Source: Ligula intestinalis (Eukaryota; Platyhelminthes; Cestoda; Diphyllobothriidea; Diphyllobothriidae). Taken from it: a stretch of DNA of 64,000 bases. This document shows positions 1-11,953 of this stretch, one piece after another; position 1 is the first letter of the stretch, and every line of letters starts with the position of its first letter. The stretch is taken from contig JAYGXS010000010.1 in assembly GCA_036362985.1 (NCBI GenBank), positions 8,641,866 to 8,705,865 of the forward strand. The letters run 5' to 3'. Below the pieces are notes generated by a model. The model was not told the origin of the DNA and did not search any database. It was given only the letters and a program-made list of their open reading frames with translations. Position numbers and translations under genes: made by a program.

Positions 1-67
<67 letters not shown>

Positions 68-129
68 CTACTACTTCTACTCCTACTACTACTACTACTA
101 CTACTACTACTAATACTACTAATACTGCA

Positions 130-164
<35 letters not shown>

Positions 165-795
165 TCCTACTACTACTACTACTACGAATACTACTACTAA
201 TACTGCAACTACTACTACTATTACTACTACTACTACAACTACTAATAATAATACTACTTCTACTACTACTACTGTAACTACTACTACTACTACAACTACT
301 ACTACTTCTTCTACTTCTACTAATACTAATTCTACTACTACCACTTCTACTACTACTGCAACTACTTCTACTACTATTACTGCAACTTCTACTACTACTT
401 CTACTACTACTACTAATACTACTACTACTACTGCAACTACTACTAATACTACTACTACTGCAACCACTACTAATACTACTACTACTAATGCAACTACTTT
501 TACTATTACTACTACTAATACTAATAATGATAATACTACTTCTACTACTACTACTACTGCTACTACTGCTGCAACTACTACTACTTCTACTACTACTACT
601 GCAACTACTACTATTACTACTGCAACTACTACTACTACTATTACTACTACTACTACTACTACCATGACTACTACAACTACTAATACTACGAATTACTATT
701 ACTACTACTATTATTACTATAACAATGACTATTATTACTGCTACCACTGCCACTTTTGCCCAACTACTGTTGGTACTGTCACTATTCCTACCATG

Positions 796-829
<34 letters not shown>

Positions 830-1000
830 TTACCATTACCGTGATTATCATTACTAAAACTACTACAATGACTAATTATTACTGCTGCTATAAGTAATAT
901 TACCGTGATTGCTAATACCAGCAATAATACAACTACTACTGTTTCTATTACTGATGCTAATTCTACCACTATTTCTGCTACCACGATGCCTTCATCGCCA
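1..1000. repeat. (ACT)n-rich degenerate trinucleotide microsatellite
   Basis: Almost pure ACT triplets run from base 1 to about 660, with scattered TAATACT, TGCAACT and TTCTACT variants. The pattern becomes progressively degenerate (ATTACT, TACCACT) up to about 1000. Open frames inside it encode only low-complexity Thr/Tyr runs and are not genes. The tract continues off the left edge of the window. Confidence 0.95.
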
Positions 1001-2079
1001 CCAGTTGCCGTAGTTACACCTTTGCTATGGTGACTTCCCACCCTTTAATGGGCACCCGATTAGCAAAATGGCCTTCATTGTTTCGTCGGTTAATCACGGC
1101 AAATTTACTCATGCCATTGAACTTGTTATTTTTACCAATAATACAATTATCTGTCAGTTAGTGTTGCCTAAACACTTCACCAAGTCTGCCAGTGATACGG
1201 CTATAAAGGGCGCAAGAGCGCTAAATTAGGACTGAATTGGCTTATACTGAAAGAAGACTCGCGCCGCATCAACGACAGGCTCTCCTCCCTCAACCATTTG
1301 CATCGGATATCAAGATAGATGCAAGAAAATCGGAGGCGGCATCGGCGTGAACCTGCACCTAGGCCACCACACCCTCGCATGTGTGGCACTTATTACGGGT
1401 GCGCATCTATAATAACGTCTGCTGTGATCTAACACAGTTATAAAGTCCAATGGGTAGCCTGCGAGAGCAAGAGATGTCGACACAGAGAATTTGTTACCCA
1501 GTCAAATCACCGCGGTTCTCACAGTTAGGGTTTCCTCACCACCATTCCTCCTCACAATAGCATCTCCTTAACGAAAACTTGCGTCGGCTTATTAACAGTA
1601 CCAAGCCAAACACAAACGATTTAAATCTAGGGGAAAATAAATTTCTGCCAGCCGCGTAATTCTACAATGCTAAGATCTTATTCTACCTCTTTTTGTAAAT
1701 GTGCTCATCCTTTCGCCGAGTTCTGCTTAGTCATAAGTCGCTTTATAATAGCAACGCTATTAAGAAGCCTCGTTTGCCACCGGTCGATGTGTATGTAATT
1801 ACCCCTCAAGTCCAAGGCCAACACTAGGCTTTTCTTCTTTGGCCTCAGTCAACAGTTCACGGATTTGTGCTGAATCGCCAGTTCGGTGATTGTCACTACT
1901 ACTGCGAAGCCCCGTTTGCCTCAGGCACGATGCATGTAATCACCCGCCCGCCGAAAGCGCCTAGCTGTTTGCCCTCACGCCTCCGCCCCCGTTGTGTTTT
2001 GCATAATTTTCGTCGTCTCGCTTCTTAATGCGCAGTCCGGAAATCTGCCGACATCTGCAACTAGGTCGCTGCTGGTAGA
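1001..2079. other. Non-coding stretch, nothing recognised
   Basis: I see no coding exon, RNA gene or clear repeat boundary here. Short frames on both strands have no recognisable motif. Upstream TMEM181 exons were looked for on the + strand and not found. Confidence 0.5.
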
Positions 2080-2260
2080 AGCGAACAAGTGAGGTCCAGT
2101 AAGCAGTTCAGACACCGAAGATGCGATCGCCGCAACGTGGCATTTATTGGCCTAAAGTTTCTGCTTTTCGCTCTAACTCTCCTCCATCAGAGACGATCGT
2201 AGATATAAGGTGTTGAGAGCGCCAGGCGTGCTCTATTTACAGGACGCATTTGCCATGTGC
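2080..2260 (-). repeat. PLE pLTR family A fragment (degenerate)
   Basis: The run from CTGGTAGAAGCGA through TTTATTGGCCT to CATCAGAGACGATCG is a direct relative of 21090-21260. In the same order it keeps a GCGATCGC box, a TTTATTGGCC box, a decayed CTGACGTTTCGG box and a CATCAGAGAC box. Read on the minus strand these are the hammerhead-bearing terminal repeat of a Penelope-like element, but CTGATGA and GAAA are both damaged in this copy. Confidence 0.6.
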
Positions 2261-2317
2261 TGGCTCAAAGCGTGTTTTGCCGGTGTTGGGCTGCTACATG
2301 ACGCAGCTGCGATGGGT

Positions 2318-3129
2318 TCAGCTAACCAGTGCGTCCCACAGCACCCCCCGCCTACTTTCTACTATAGAAGAAGGTAAAATGTTCACTGGGACCAGGGGTT
2401 TATTTGTCCGGCATTTCGAACCCTCCCACGAGCTCATTTTCAAGGAATGAAAAAATGTACAGCTCACTGTGTATTTAACTTGGTTCTGCCAGGAGTGACG
2501 TCTGCCCTCGATCTGATCCCGCAACGCGAGGTAGGCACCCGGAAGCTCGATATGCCTGTTACTTGAGTCCTCGCGTGAATGCCATGCTTCCTGCAGCAGG
2601 TGTGAAGTTCGGTCGTCTGACCGAACCGGTATTCGCACGCGTTCGAAGTCGAAGCCGTGCCCTGGCGTGGATGCGTTGGCGGCAACCAGGGAATTCTTGT
2701 CGTCCCGTCACACGGCGAGGTCATGCTAGTGCATTCTCGTGAGGGCCCGTTTGCCGATTTCACCAACATAATTCGCTTGACCATAAAGGCAGTCGATGCG
2801 GTAAATGACACCGGACTTTTGGTTAATGGGTACTGGGTCCTTGGACCGCATAAGTTGCCTGCGGATTGCTGCTTCCGGTCTGTGAGCAACGACAATCCCA
2901 ACTTCGCTGACCAATCGATCGAATTCTTCAGATACATCAGCAATGTAAGGTACTGCTCGCCAGCGTGTCGCTTCCGGCTGTCCCGTTGGCTGGCTCGTTG
3001 CCTGCATTTTTCGACGAATGCGCCAGGATAGCCATTAATTGTGAAAAATGTCCGTAGGTACTGGACTTCGGCCTTCATGTCGGCTGGTTCGCTGCAGCGG
3101 GTTTCCACGCGGTGATATAGCGTTCGCAC
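2318..3129 (-). pseudogene. Penelope-like element, connector and GIY-YIG domain, frameshifted
   Basis: Minus-strand frames encode the C-terminal part of a PLE protein in overlapping pieces. One frame carries MKAEVQYLRTFF and NGYPGAF, the helical connector. Another carries VAHRPEAAIRRQLMR followed by GVIYRIDCLYGQANYVGEIG, the start of a GIY-YIG endonuclease in which Y..G..NYVGE matches the family core. A third resumes downstream. At least two frameshifts separate these pieces, so this is a dead copy. The reverse-transcriptase domain that should precede it (higher coordinates) is not recognisable. The family call rests on motif recognition by eye. Confidence 0.75.
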
Positions 3130-3452
3130 GCAGCTGCGTTTGTGTGAGACTTTCTAGTATATAAACTCCTCCTCGGAAATTAGTGGGCGAAATTGAAGTA
3201 AGTTTTTTTTCGGAACAAATCTTTTAAGGCTCGCTGCAAAAGTTGACATGAATATTTGAGCTAAATTTCATTAGCTATTGCAGGCGAAACAGGTGTGTCT
3301 GGACTTTTAGCTGGCACTTGTGCTGTCAATATGGTAGATACTTACATGGTTTCCCAATACAAGTGAACATGCAAGTCCCAGGAAGTAATTGAGAAGAAGA
3401 CGACTCGATCGAACAATCTAAATGTATCTGCTGCTGTTCTGTGATTGTGTCT

Positions 3453-3486
3453 CTGATGATGAATCCGCGATGGATGTCGAAACGTC
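3453..3486 (+). ncRNA. Hammerhead-like core, pLTR family A
   Basis: CTGATGA (3453-3459) is followed by an ATCC/GGAT hairpin in the stem II position, then GAA (3479-3481), the self-complementary tetramer ACGT (3482-3485) and C (3486) at the predicted cleavage position. Downstream GGTGAATAAACATATT and GCGATCGAG are the usual family A tail. PLE terminal repeats are known to carry type I hammerheads. Activity of this copy is not shown. Confidence 0.6.
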
Positions 3487-4029
3487 AGGTGAATAAACAT
3501 ATTCTCCCAGCGATCGAGTCCTCTTCTTCTCACTTACCTGGCTTATACTACTGACTGTTGGCACTATGTGCAAATTGCTTGCTTATTCCAAAATAACGGA
3601 TAGATTTAAACTCAATCAATCATATCAACTTTTTAAGTGAGTCTGAAAATGTTCGTTTTGAAAGATTAATCCAAGTTCGCGCATTACTTTCCGAGAAACC
3701 TAGACAAAGCAAAAGTTAGTAGCTTTTCCTGGATGTTCGGTAACTTGGCGTCATTCCTTGCTGGCTGCGATATGTGATCCCTGATCCAGTCCGAATACTT
3801 TTTGGACAATACTTCGTTTCAAGGGAATCCACCCCCACACCCTCACGTTGCTGTCTACACTTTGAGTTTCCGCCTGATTGTGCGATTGCAAGCAGATCCA
3901 ACCCAATAAATTCTAAGTGGCCCTTTGTCTAACAGTAGAAACCGCAGCTCATGATACAGTAACTGCAATTTTGACATGTAATTTCACTAATAGCAACGAA
4001 CAGGCGAACGCTAGGAAACAGTTCAGAAG

Positions 4030-4215
4030 GAGAAAATGCGATCCCTTAAACAAAATGTTTATTAGGCTGACTTTTCCGATATTCGTCTAAGCCCATCATC
4101 AGAGACAATCGCAGATGAGAGCAATAGGGGCACATACTGTGCAGTATTTATAGCCCGCATTGATCACATGACGGTATCCGTATTACCTCGTACTACTGCT
4201 CCCGTGATCACCGCT
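4030..4215 (-). repeat. PLE pLTR family A fragment
   Basis: This fragment runs from AGAAAATGCGATC, through TTTATTAGGCTGACTTTTCCG, to CATCATCAGAGACAATCGCAGATGAGAG and the TATTTATAGCCCGC box, the same block order as the other family A copies. On the minus strand CTGATGA (about 4095-4101) and a GAAAA-GTC box are still present, but the core has drifted (the usual ACGTC is AAGTC). Confidence 0.6.
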
Positions 4216-4221
4216 GGGGAT

Positions 4222-5737
4222 CGTATGAGGAGGATTCGAGGAGTTTTCCTTCCAGATGCCGTTGAGTATTCCGCTTGCCGCAACGGGACACGGGTTAATG
4301 AGGCAAGCGGTGGACCTACGAACCTCGGATATGTTCGGGTTGGGTTTGTGTCTCGGTAAACAAGCCTAAAATACTAACTTTGGCCAATCTTGTTTTGTCA
4401 CTGACATTTAACAGTAAACGGCAGTAAAATATAAAACTCATCTTCAGAAGACGAGGCTTGATTGTCAGTCTATGATTACTACTACTGCAGCTATTGCTAT
4501 TCAGATTATCATCATTGGACTACTGTCTATATTACTCCTAGTATTATTACTACAACGCTTTCAAACGATGCTACTACTGTTGCGACCGTGATTGCGACCA
4601 TTACTACTACCACTGTCATCATCACTAGTCTCATTACAGCTGATAATATTACTTCTACTGCCAACACTACTATGGTTGCCAAGCATGGTCGCAACAGTAG
4701 TCCCAGAGGTAGCTCGTCACTATCTTGGCAAACTGGACACCTATAATGGGCTTGCAAGACATGGCGATATAAAGACGTGCCGACTACTGCTCGCCACCCG
4801 ATCAGACAGCTAGAACGCTATGAACGGCAAAATCAACAGCGCACCCCACGAAGTAGGCGAATTACAACGAGTAGCGCGTGAATTAATTCATATTTATAGC
4901 AAATTGCGTGGCACCTTCCACACTCTTTCCTCCTTCACGCACCGAAATCAGGTAGCGAGACGAAAGCGCTGTCCATGCGGTTACAACTTTAAGGAACGTT
5001 GGAAAACCGGGGTCGTCATCCGTCTGACAAAAGTCTGTTGCATCAAGACATCTACACTGGAATAGTGGGCGCAAGAACGCAAGTTAGATGCAATAGATGG
5101 AACGGGAGGCTTATCGACCTGACACTTCGGATTTACGCTGGAACCTATCAGCAGAGACAATTGCAGATCAGGACACTGGAAGCACAAGGGGTGTAGCATT
5201 CACGCGACCGCATCTGAGGTACAATTAGCAGCTCTTGTGATCACCGCTGGTGGTCGTAATTGCTACGATTATGGCTTGGCAGACCGCGTCTGGATCGTTA
5301 ATTGCCGCAAATTAATTATCCGTGTTGGATGCTAGCGTTCTAATGACGCGGTGATTTGGCTCTTTGTCACTGTAAGTTTTGGTCAACCACACCCTCCTCA
5401 CATGATTGATTCTGAAGAAGAAGAAGAAGCGATCACTGGAACAAGAGGTTTATTGTCCTGACGTTTCGGAAACCCCTTAGGAATCCCTTATCATAGGCAA
5501 TAGTAGAACAGTCGGAGACATGCGCAGTCTGCGCATAATTGATTCTCCTGCTCAGGTTAAGTTTAAGTACAGAATATGGGGGTGACAAGTCATGGTGATT
5601 GACTGCGGGCTGGAGAATTATGACTCGAACAACTCACGGTTGTCACATATTGCGAGGAATTTAGCCTCGTAAAACTTGAAGAGATTGTCCGATCGCGTAG
5701 AGTGAGCTGCAACCTGACGGCTAGCACCCGTCGTCCT
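4222..5737 (+). repeat. Dispersed repeat, copy 1 of an inverted pair
   Basis: This region aligns in reverse-complement orientation to 21436-22785. Shared anchors include CTTCAGAAGACGAGGCTT, TCTATGATTACTACTACTGC, TATTTATAGCAAATTGCGTGGC, AATTATCCGTGTTGGATGC and ATTCTCCTGCTCAGG, all in the same relative order. It carries an internal ACT-rich block and a decayed family A pLTR (about 5080-5400). Copy 1 differs from copy 2 by the insertion at 5414-5537. Short frames in it are low-complexity. Identity was judged by eye and not calculated. Confidence 0.8.
5405..5546 (-). mobile_element. Solo PLE pLTR insertion with 9-bp target duplication
   Basis: The 124-bp segment 5414-5537 is bounded by ATTGATTCT at 5405-5413 and again at 5538-5546. 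The inverted sister copy (about 21640) has one GTTGATTCT and no insertion, so it represents the empty site. The insert starts with (GAA)n, GCGATCACTGG and TTTATTGTCCTGACGTTTCGG, which is the family A terminal repeat read from its 3' end. Its hammerhead core is decayed (CTATGATA in place of CTGATGA). Confidence 0.7.
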
Positions 5738-6049
5738 CACGGCGCCCTGGTCTTCCCCAAGGGACTAATTCCCCTGCACAAGCAAAGTTTACGTATATAA
5801 TTTGAGAACGACAGGCCATTGCGCTTGTTGATTAACTTCAGGCCTGTGAATCATGATTCGGGCAAGTCGTAGCTCACGTGATTTTCGTCTCAGACAGGTA
5901 TTTAGGCCCCATTAAACTTGAAACTCTGACCGGATCCCATCCGCTGAACTGCAACCTCAGAGCTAACTTCTTTCCTCCTTACCGCTACTGCGTGCTCGGC
6001 TATTCGTGTTCAGCATAATCCCTCAGTTTCTACAGCACACTTGCTTTGT

Positions 6050-6960
6050 CCACAGCTGCACCAACACCGGTAAACGATTCTAGACATTTAACGCCGTTGT
6101 TTCTGATGGTGGCCTCTGGTTTGTGTGCAATCCCAACTCCAAGTGGGAAAAGAAGGCGTTTGACAGCTTCCTGCATTTTGTACACGTACAGAAAAGTTCG
6201 CCAAAATGTAGGGCCAGTTGAATTTGGTCCCTCGTTTCGTTTGCGTGTGCACTGTGCTGGTAGCCATTCGTCCTCAGTTCCCCTTCGAAGATATTGTAAT
6301 TCAGCAACTGTGTCTTCGTACGTAGCTGCGTTTGTGACTGATATGTGCGGTCCTGTTGAAGTTTAGTACTTGTGTCGTGTTTGTCGGCGTCTTGAAAGCT
6401 TTGTGGCAAACTAAGACATCCAGAAAGGCGAGGTGGTTGTTTTCGTCCTCCGTCGTAATTTAGATAGGTGACGAAGGAAAACCAGCGATTCCAACCGTTG
6501 CAAGACCGCCTCGACGATGGGTCCGTATATCGGTAAACCCATGGACGTTATCTTCACCTGCTCGTACACTTTTCCGCTGAAAGTAAATAACCTGTTGAGA
6601 CACGAACGACTGCTTGGGTCGGTGGTATGCTGATTGTTCTGTGACACACCCCGGCCGGGTGTTTGTTGTGGATCAAGGAGCGAATTTCGCCGTGCCCGCA
6701 ATCTGCCTCCGGTCTTTCTAAACCCATCGTGACACTGGACACGGTTTGACGAGGGAAGGGAGAAAGAGTGAGTGCGGCAGGTGCAACGACGCAAGTTTAC
6801 TGTCACTTTAAATCTTGCGCACATCATTGCGTTTACTTTCAGCCGGCTGAAGCATGTGGTGGACCTGGACGGACAAGCTTTCGTTCTGTGGCATAATCTC
6901 GGTGTTCCAGTCACATCGGATTGCTGGATTTTAGCGCTCTTCTGTGGCCACCGCACTCGC
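6050..6960 (-). pseudogene. Penelope-like reverse transcriptase fragment lacking the YVDD block
   Basis: Minus-strand translation gives LNRLFTFSGKVYEQVKI followed by SMGLPIYGPIVEAVLQRLE, the PLE motif B region. A different frame then gives EDENNHLAFLDVLVCHKAF, the LAFLDV block. The catalytic YVDD segment that should lie between them is missing, so an internal deletion plus a frameshift inactivated this copy. The connector region continues toward 6050. It lies just upstream of the first TMEM181 exon, in the opposite orientation. Confidence 0.75.
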
Positions 6961-7162
6961 TGAAAAGGGACTACTTGGTTTTGAATGTCTTTATAAATTT
7001 GACCATGTTTAGGAATACTTTATAACCATTTTCCTTCTTCTACTGTTTTTTGCAGCAGATATAGTCTTTAAATCTGCTGCCCGAGGAGGCGGTATCTCCC
7101 AATGTTTAGGAAAATTGTCTCACTCTGCCCATTTCTTCTACTGCATTTCTTCCTTTGTACAG

Positions 7163-7312
7163 ACCAATCGGTCGTTTCGTCAATTCTATTTGCCAAAGCT
7201 CCTCGTTGTTGGTTCCATCTGGCTGCTGCTAGTGTCTCTGGCCTGTTGGCACATGCATTCAAGTTACTCTGATCCTCAGTTCGTGTTTTCAACGGACCAA
7301 ACGGCAGTCGTT
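7163..7312 (+). CDS. TMEM181: TMEM181 exon (transmembrane segment)
   Basis: The acceptor is TCCTTTGTACAG before 7163 and the donor is GTT/GTAAGT after 7312. The exon is 150 nt, phase 0 at both ends, giving 50 aa. It encodes FRQFYLPKLLVVGSIWLLL, a transmembrane helix preceded by the conserved FYLPK, and then a loop with DPQFVF and TDQTAVV. The distance from this D to the CSE of the next exon is 33 residues, equal to what I recall for the human protein, which supports direct splicing to 12537. Confidence 0.85.
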
Positions 7313-7319
7313 GTAAGTC

Positions 7320-9799
7320 TCCTAGCCTGTTTTCGTTTTCGTGGCTTTCTTTCCATCCGCATGTCGCAGTTGACTCTGGGGAGTCCTGCCATCTGTCGCC
7401 TTTGTGGGCTCCCAGCAGCTGCAATCGGGCTTGTAGGTATACTGAAAAGAGCTAGAATTTGGTCAACGAAACGGTTTTTGTTTTAACTTTCTGACCCGTA
7501 CAGGAGGTATAACTTGCGGGGATGCAATTTTTATGCCTTATCACTGCCTATCAGTCGCATGCGTCTTTGCCTGGGAACAGGGTTGGACAGCTTGCGATAT
7601 ACAGAGGCGAGATCGGTTTGCATCATTCTTCTTCTTAGTATTATTATTATTATTATTACTATCAGAGGACTGGTTGTCCAGCGGCCTTAAACCAATGCAG
7701 GTGCACTATCCGTGCCTCGCGAAGTCAAACTCTTCTTAAATGTGGACGGTAACCTGAGGCCGTGGGTCAGTCCTCGGAACCGTATATTCCTGTCTCCCGC
7801 ATTTTAGTGTGGTCATTCGTGCGGCCTGGCTCGCATACCTACAAGGCCAGTGACAGCATCACACCTGGTGAGGTAAACCAGTTCTCCCATATGCACCCAG
7901 TTGCTCTTCTGCCTTTCAGTAGACCAACATGAAGTTGGTCCAAGTTTGCGCCGCTGGCAGATTCACCGGTAACCCTCCGGTAGTGGAAAACTGACGAAAT
8001 AGGTATCTGGGCTGGGCAAACCAACTACCCTTACCGATAATTATTGCAAGCGTGTTGCACAGTGGTTGTCAGCATTTAACTGATTTGCTCATATATAATC
8101 TGGCATGTTTAGCTGCATCTGCACATTAATTCAATTGCGCTCATGTGCAATGTTCTCAAATCTTGAGTTAAAACGCCCTGCCTTCGCGGCCCGAGGTCGC
8201 GAAAATACGGAAAACCGATTTTTCTGTGGTATTAGCTCTCAAAAAGAGAGCATTGTTTGTATACAGCTGCGTCGTGCTGTCGGACCTGTTCTGCCTCTCC
8301 ATTCCGTGATATGTGATACTCAGGTTTAGCAGACCGGTCTCTCGTAGACTACAAAAAAAATATGTTTCTACTTTTCCAATACGGCCATCATTTTGCCAAC
8401 AACACATACCCGCGCCTGAAATTGTAGCTGACTTTTTGATGAGGACGAAAGCATCGGTTTGCAGGCCTGCCGTCCAGCCATAAACACACACGCACACACG
8501 CTCAGTCAAAGATTGGATTTCCTTTCGGAAAGCTTGCGAGTTTAATTTGCTGGCTTTTCGCAAGCTCTTGAAGAACTTAAGCAACCCGAGTTGTGTGTAT
8601 TTTTGATGGGACAAACTGAATTTCTCAAGGAAAATAATAATTACGGCAGTGGAAATGAGTTTTTGGATAATACTTGCAGATGTTTCGACCAGTAATTGTG
8701 GGCCTCGTTAAACCAAAAATAGCTCGTCAACGAACTGTCATCGCATGCTGCTGGAGCTTTTCCTAATCAGGGGTTTAGATATAAAATCCTAGATATTCAA
8801 GTACGGGAAGGTATTACGGAAACTGTAATTATTTTGTGTAGACAAATGTACGTTTACTAGACTCTCTTACCGCCCAGTCGACCAAATAACGGTCAGGAGA
8901 AACAACAGCAGCGGCAGAAAACCGGTGATTTCGTGATGACAAGCTTTACATACTATTTCGTTTTTCGACATAACAGGAGCTGTTAACAGTGAATTGTTTC
9001 TCATGGCACCCCAGTAAACCAACAGTATTATCTGAAAAAGCTGGAGCGCTTGCGTGAGACAGCGAAAAAAAGACCTCCATTGTTGCGATTGGGGATTGGT
9101 TGTTTCAGCTCGCCAACGCGCCCGCCCACACAGTATTCAGACTCAATCAGTTTTTGGTGATAAACGGCTGGACAACATTTTTTTCATTTACGCGCGCGAC
9201 CTAGTTTCCTTCGAGTTGTTCTTATTCCGAAGAGTGAAGAAAGGCCTAAAGGAAAAGTGTCCTCAGAGCGTATATCAGGTTGAGGCGAAATTGCTGGAGG
9301 CACGTAGTAGCGTTACCTCTGAAGAATAAAAGTGTTTCGAGCAGTGCAACTTCCGTTTGGACAAGTTCATAGAGTCTAATGGACAGTATTATGAAGTAGG
9401 TTCATGTCTTAAACAGAAAAACTTAACCACTAGGTTATCGTATTTGCGTACCTTCTCCTATTTAACAATACTTCTCAAAATGTCCGCATAAGTAGATGTA
9501 TGACAAATATAAAGTATTTTGGGACAACAGAGATGTGTCCCTGCATAGGAAATCCGAAGAATTCGCACAACCAGAAGACGTTTCTGCAACGAGGACGGCT
9601 CGAATCGTTTGCCTCCTGGATGTCCTCATAATTTACCAGTCACGCCTACAGTTTCAGCGGCCTACCCGATACTTCCCCCTTCTTGCAACGTTTTAATTTG
9701 CTCACGAATTAACTCGAACTCTAAAGTACCTCAGTCCAGATTAAGATTTATAGGCGCGGACCGAAAGTTCCTATGAATATTGGGTATGCAGTCTCGTTT
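7320..9799. other. TMEM181 intron, no recognised element
   Basis: This is the first part of the 5.2-kb intron. It holds a short TTA/ATT run near 7637-7658 and scattered short frames without motifs. A CACACACGCACACACG run lies near 8486-8500. I recognise no gene or named repeat. Confidence 0.5.
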
Positions 9800-9960
9800 C
9801 AACCATTTCCAACTCAACGTGTCAATTGATGCATGAATCCTCGGAGTGTGTAGCCTCGATAAACTGCCGGCCTTTTTGACGGGGCAGGCTCCGATAATGT
9901 GAGTTTTGTCCTAGGCGAAAGTGTGCTCACCCATCATGTGTGTGCATGGCCACCTGAGAA
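9800..9960 (-). pseudogene. PLE GIY-YIG C-terminal fragment
   Basis: Read on the minus strand, this segment matches the two better copies at 47.1-48.1 kb. It has a DKTHIIGACPVKKAG-like run and a SIDTLSWKW-like run that correspond to DKTRTIGVCHSKKVENF and INYRIQLAGM there. It is short and broken by stops. It lies in a TMEM181 intron, antisense to the gene. Confidence 0.55.
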
Positions 9961-10127
9961 GGATGTCACGCCTCTCCAATGATGTTCGTGGATGCGTATG
10001 GATGCAACTGTTCTCTACCCCCCCAAGCTTTCCACCTCACCCCTGACAGTCCTGCCTCTGTGACAAATAAAATTTTGGCTAAAGCAGCCAGAACCCAGTG
10101 ATTTATTAATTTGAAACGCATTCAAAA

Positions 10128-10205
10128 GACGAAGAAGTGATCGCTTCTTCGTCTTCTGAACTGCTTCCTGGAACTCGCATATTCAATTCTATTTCAAACG
10201 CATTA
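10128..10205 (+). repeat. Short dispersed repeat with CTTCTTC head
   Basis: The sequence CTTCTGAACTGC-TCCTGGAACTCGCATAT recurs at about 29765-29812, in both places after a CTTCTTC/GATCGCTTCTTCG run typical of pLTR ends. It is probably a PLE terminal fragment. Confidence 0.45.
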
Positions 10206-10449
10206 TTGTACCGCGTACTCAAACTGACTGGCAGGTGTCTACGTATTTGGCCCCATTCGGCCTTTGGAACAGTTTATAGGTATATACTTGTTCGAATGAT
10301 ATAAAAGCTGATTGGAGTAGACAACACTTGCCTGAGACTAGGATAAGGTGATTTTTCTTTCAGACCTGTTCTAGTCCTGCGCTCAAAGCCTGGCATGAGA
10401 ATGATGGATCGTTACTAGGTATCCATAAATTCGGTCGGTACACACAATC

Positions 10450-11953
10450 TCAATGTTTACAACTAGTCTCCATGAACATGCTACAACAAGACCTGAATCT
10501 CGCAAACGTTGACCATGGACAAAACATGTTTCTCGGGGTTTCTTATCAGGATAGCTACTACTCCTAAGACAGTTGTTCCTCGCTTGACTGGCTTGGTATT
10601 CTTACGAAGACTGGGTATTTAAGCCCATCTCATAATCAACTGCTTTTATGTCAGAACGCCAAGTGGGTTGTTTAGACTGGGTTGCCTTTTTTCTGCTCTT
10701 TGTTCACATAGAAATGTTCGTGCAGCAACTTATAAAGAGGCAGTTAATAACGTCTCTGGAACGAAGGAACATATTATGTGCTCTCCAGTATGTCTTTTGC
10801 GGTGGACACCCCATGTCTTAAGGTTGGTCTCTACTGGCAGTTGATGCCATTTTTTCGCCGTTAAGAAGGTGTTTCACAACGTACCTAATCAATGCCTCTT
10901 ACATAAGATTTTGTAGTATGGTATCCTGGGGATCTATTTCAAGTGGATCAACAGTTTCCTGTCTTGTAAGCTGCAACAGGCGATTGTTGGTACCACAGAA
11001 TCCGAATAGGTGCCAGTAGAAAGTGGTGTTCCACAGGCTCAGTTTTCAGCCCTCTTCTGTTCCTCCTTTAGCTAAACGACTGCATTGAGAATCTGGACTG
11101 TAATAACCTAATGTTTGCAGATGATATGAAAACTAGGAAAACTATTAGCTCTACTGACGAACCACAGAAACTATAAGAACACTTTGGTAAACTGGATGTG
11201 TGATCCACCAAGTGGCTCCGGACGTTTAGAATACCAAAATGTGTAATCCTACGTTTGGGATCTGGGTGGGGACGTTTTCCGAAATAACTTTACTACATGA
11301 ATGCGATTCCACTAAAGGAAGTGGACACACATAAGGATCTAGGTACTTGGACAGCTTCAAATCTACTGCCTTCTGAACAGTCCAAAAGGGCCGTGCATTG
11401 GATTAGGTGCGCCTTCGTAGTTTTCCTCCTGAATTGTTAACGAAGATCTTCGGTTATTTCGTTAAATGGCATTTAGAATACGAAATGCCAGCATGGATGC
11501 AGATGAAGGTTAATTATTCTATCGAGCAGGTGAGAATTCGGACAACACAGCTGGTGGATGGTTTTAGGACTGGCTTGTCCTAAAAGACTGATGAAGGTTA
11601 AGTTGTTTCGTCTATCCTACAGACAAGTGAAGTGCGACCTGCTATGGACATACCGTATTGTCCACGGACATGTCTGTTCGCTGAAATCTGAAGCTATCTT
11701 TGAGTCTGCAAACCTGAATCAGCTGCGCTTGCATCAGTACAAAGTCAAAAATGAACGTACGCGTCTAGATCCATGTAGTTTTTCCTTCAGTCAGTGGGTG
11801 GTTCAACAATGGAACTCCCTATCAACCGAAAAAATTACGTCTGATGCCATTCATGTTTTCGAACGGCAGTTGAATCGTTTAAATTTTGCTAACCTTAGAC
11901 TGGCTATAGGTTTATCTCCCACCAGCAAAGACCTTCCTGATTTAAATTTATAA
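10450..11953 (+). pseudogene. Non-LTR (CR1/jockey-like) reverse transcriptase remnant
   Basis: Pieces in several frames spell a LINE reverse transcriptase. KKVFHNVPNQCLLHKIL is followed by GVPQAQFSALLCSSF, then MFADDMKTRK (the FADD catalytic box, about 11110-11140), then HFGKLDV and KWLRTFRI. A final open piece from 11558 encodes the typical C-terminal tail, with YRIVHGHV and QQWNSLSTEKI. Frames change several times and stops are frequent, so the element is dead. The 5' part and endonuclease are not recognisable. It sits within the 5.2-kb TMEM181 intron. Confidence 0.8.

Noticed and set aside
664..897. Plus-strand open frame with poly-Thr and poly-Tyr runs
   Set aside because: It is a translation of the ACT microsatellite, with low complexity and no splice or start context.
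4462..4813. Overlapping open frames on both strands (Thr-rich and Val-rich)
   Set aside because: They come from the ACT-rich core of a dispersed repeat, and the inverted copy at 22.3 kb does not keep the frames.
8440..8470. TTGATGAGGACGAAAGCATC as a hammerhead core
   Set aside because: The first core base is wrong and there is no room for stem II between the boxes.
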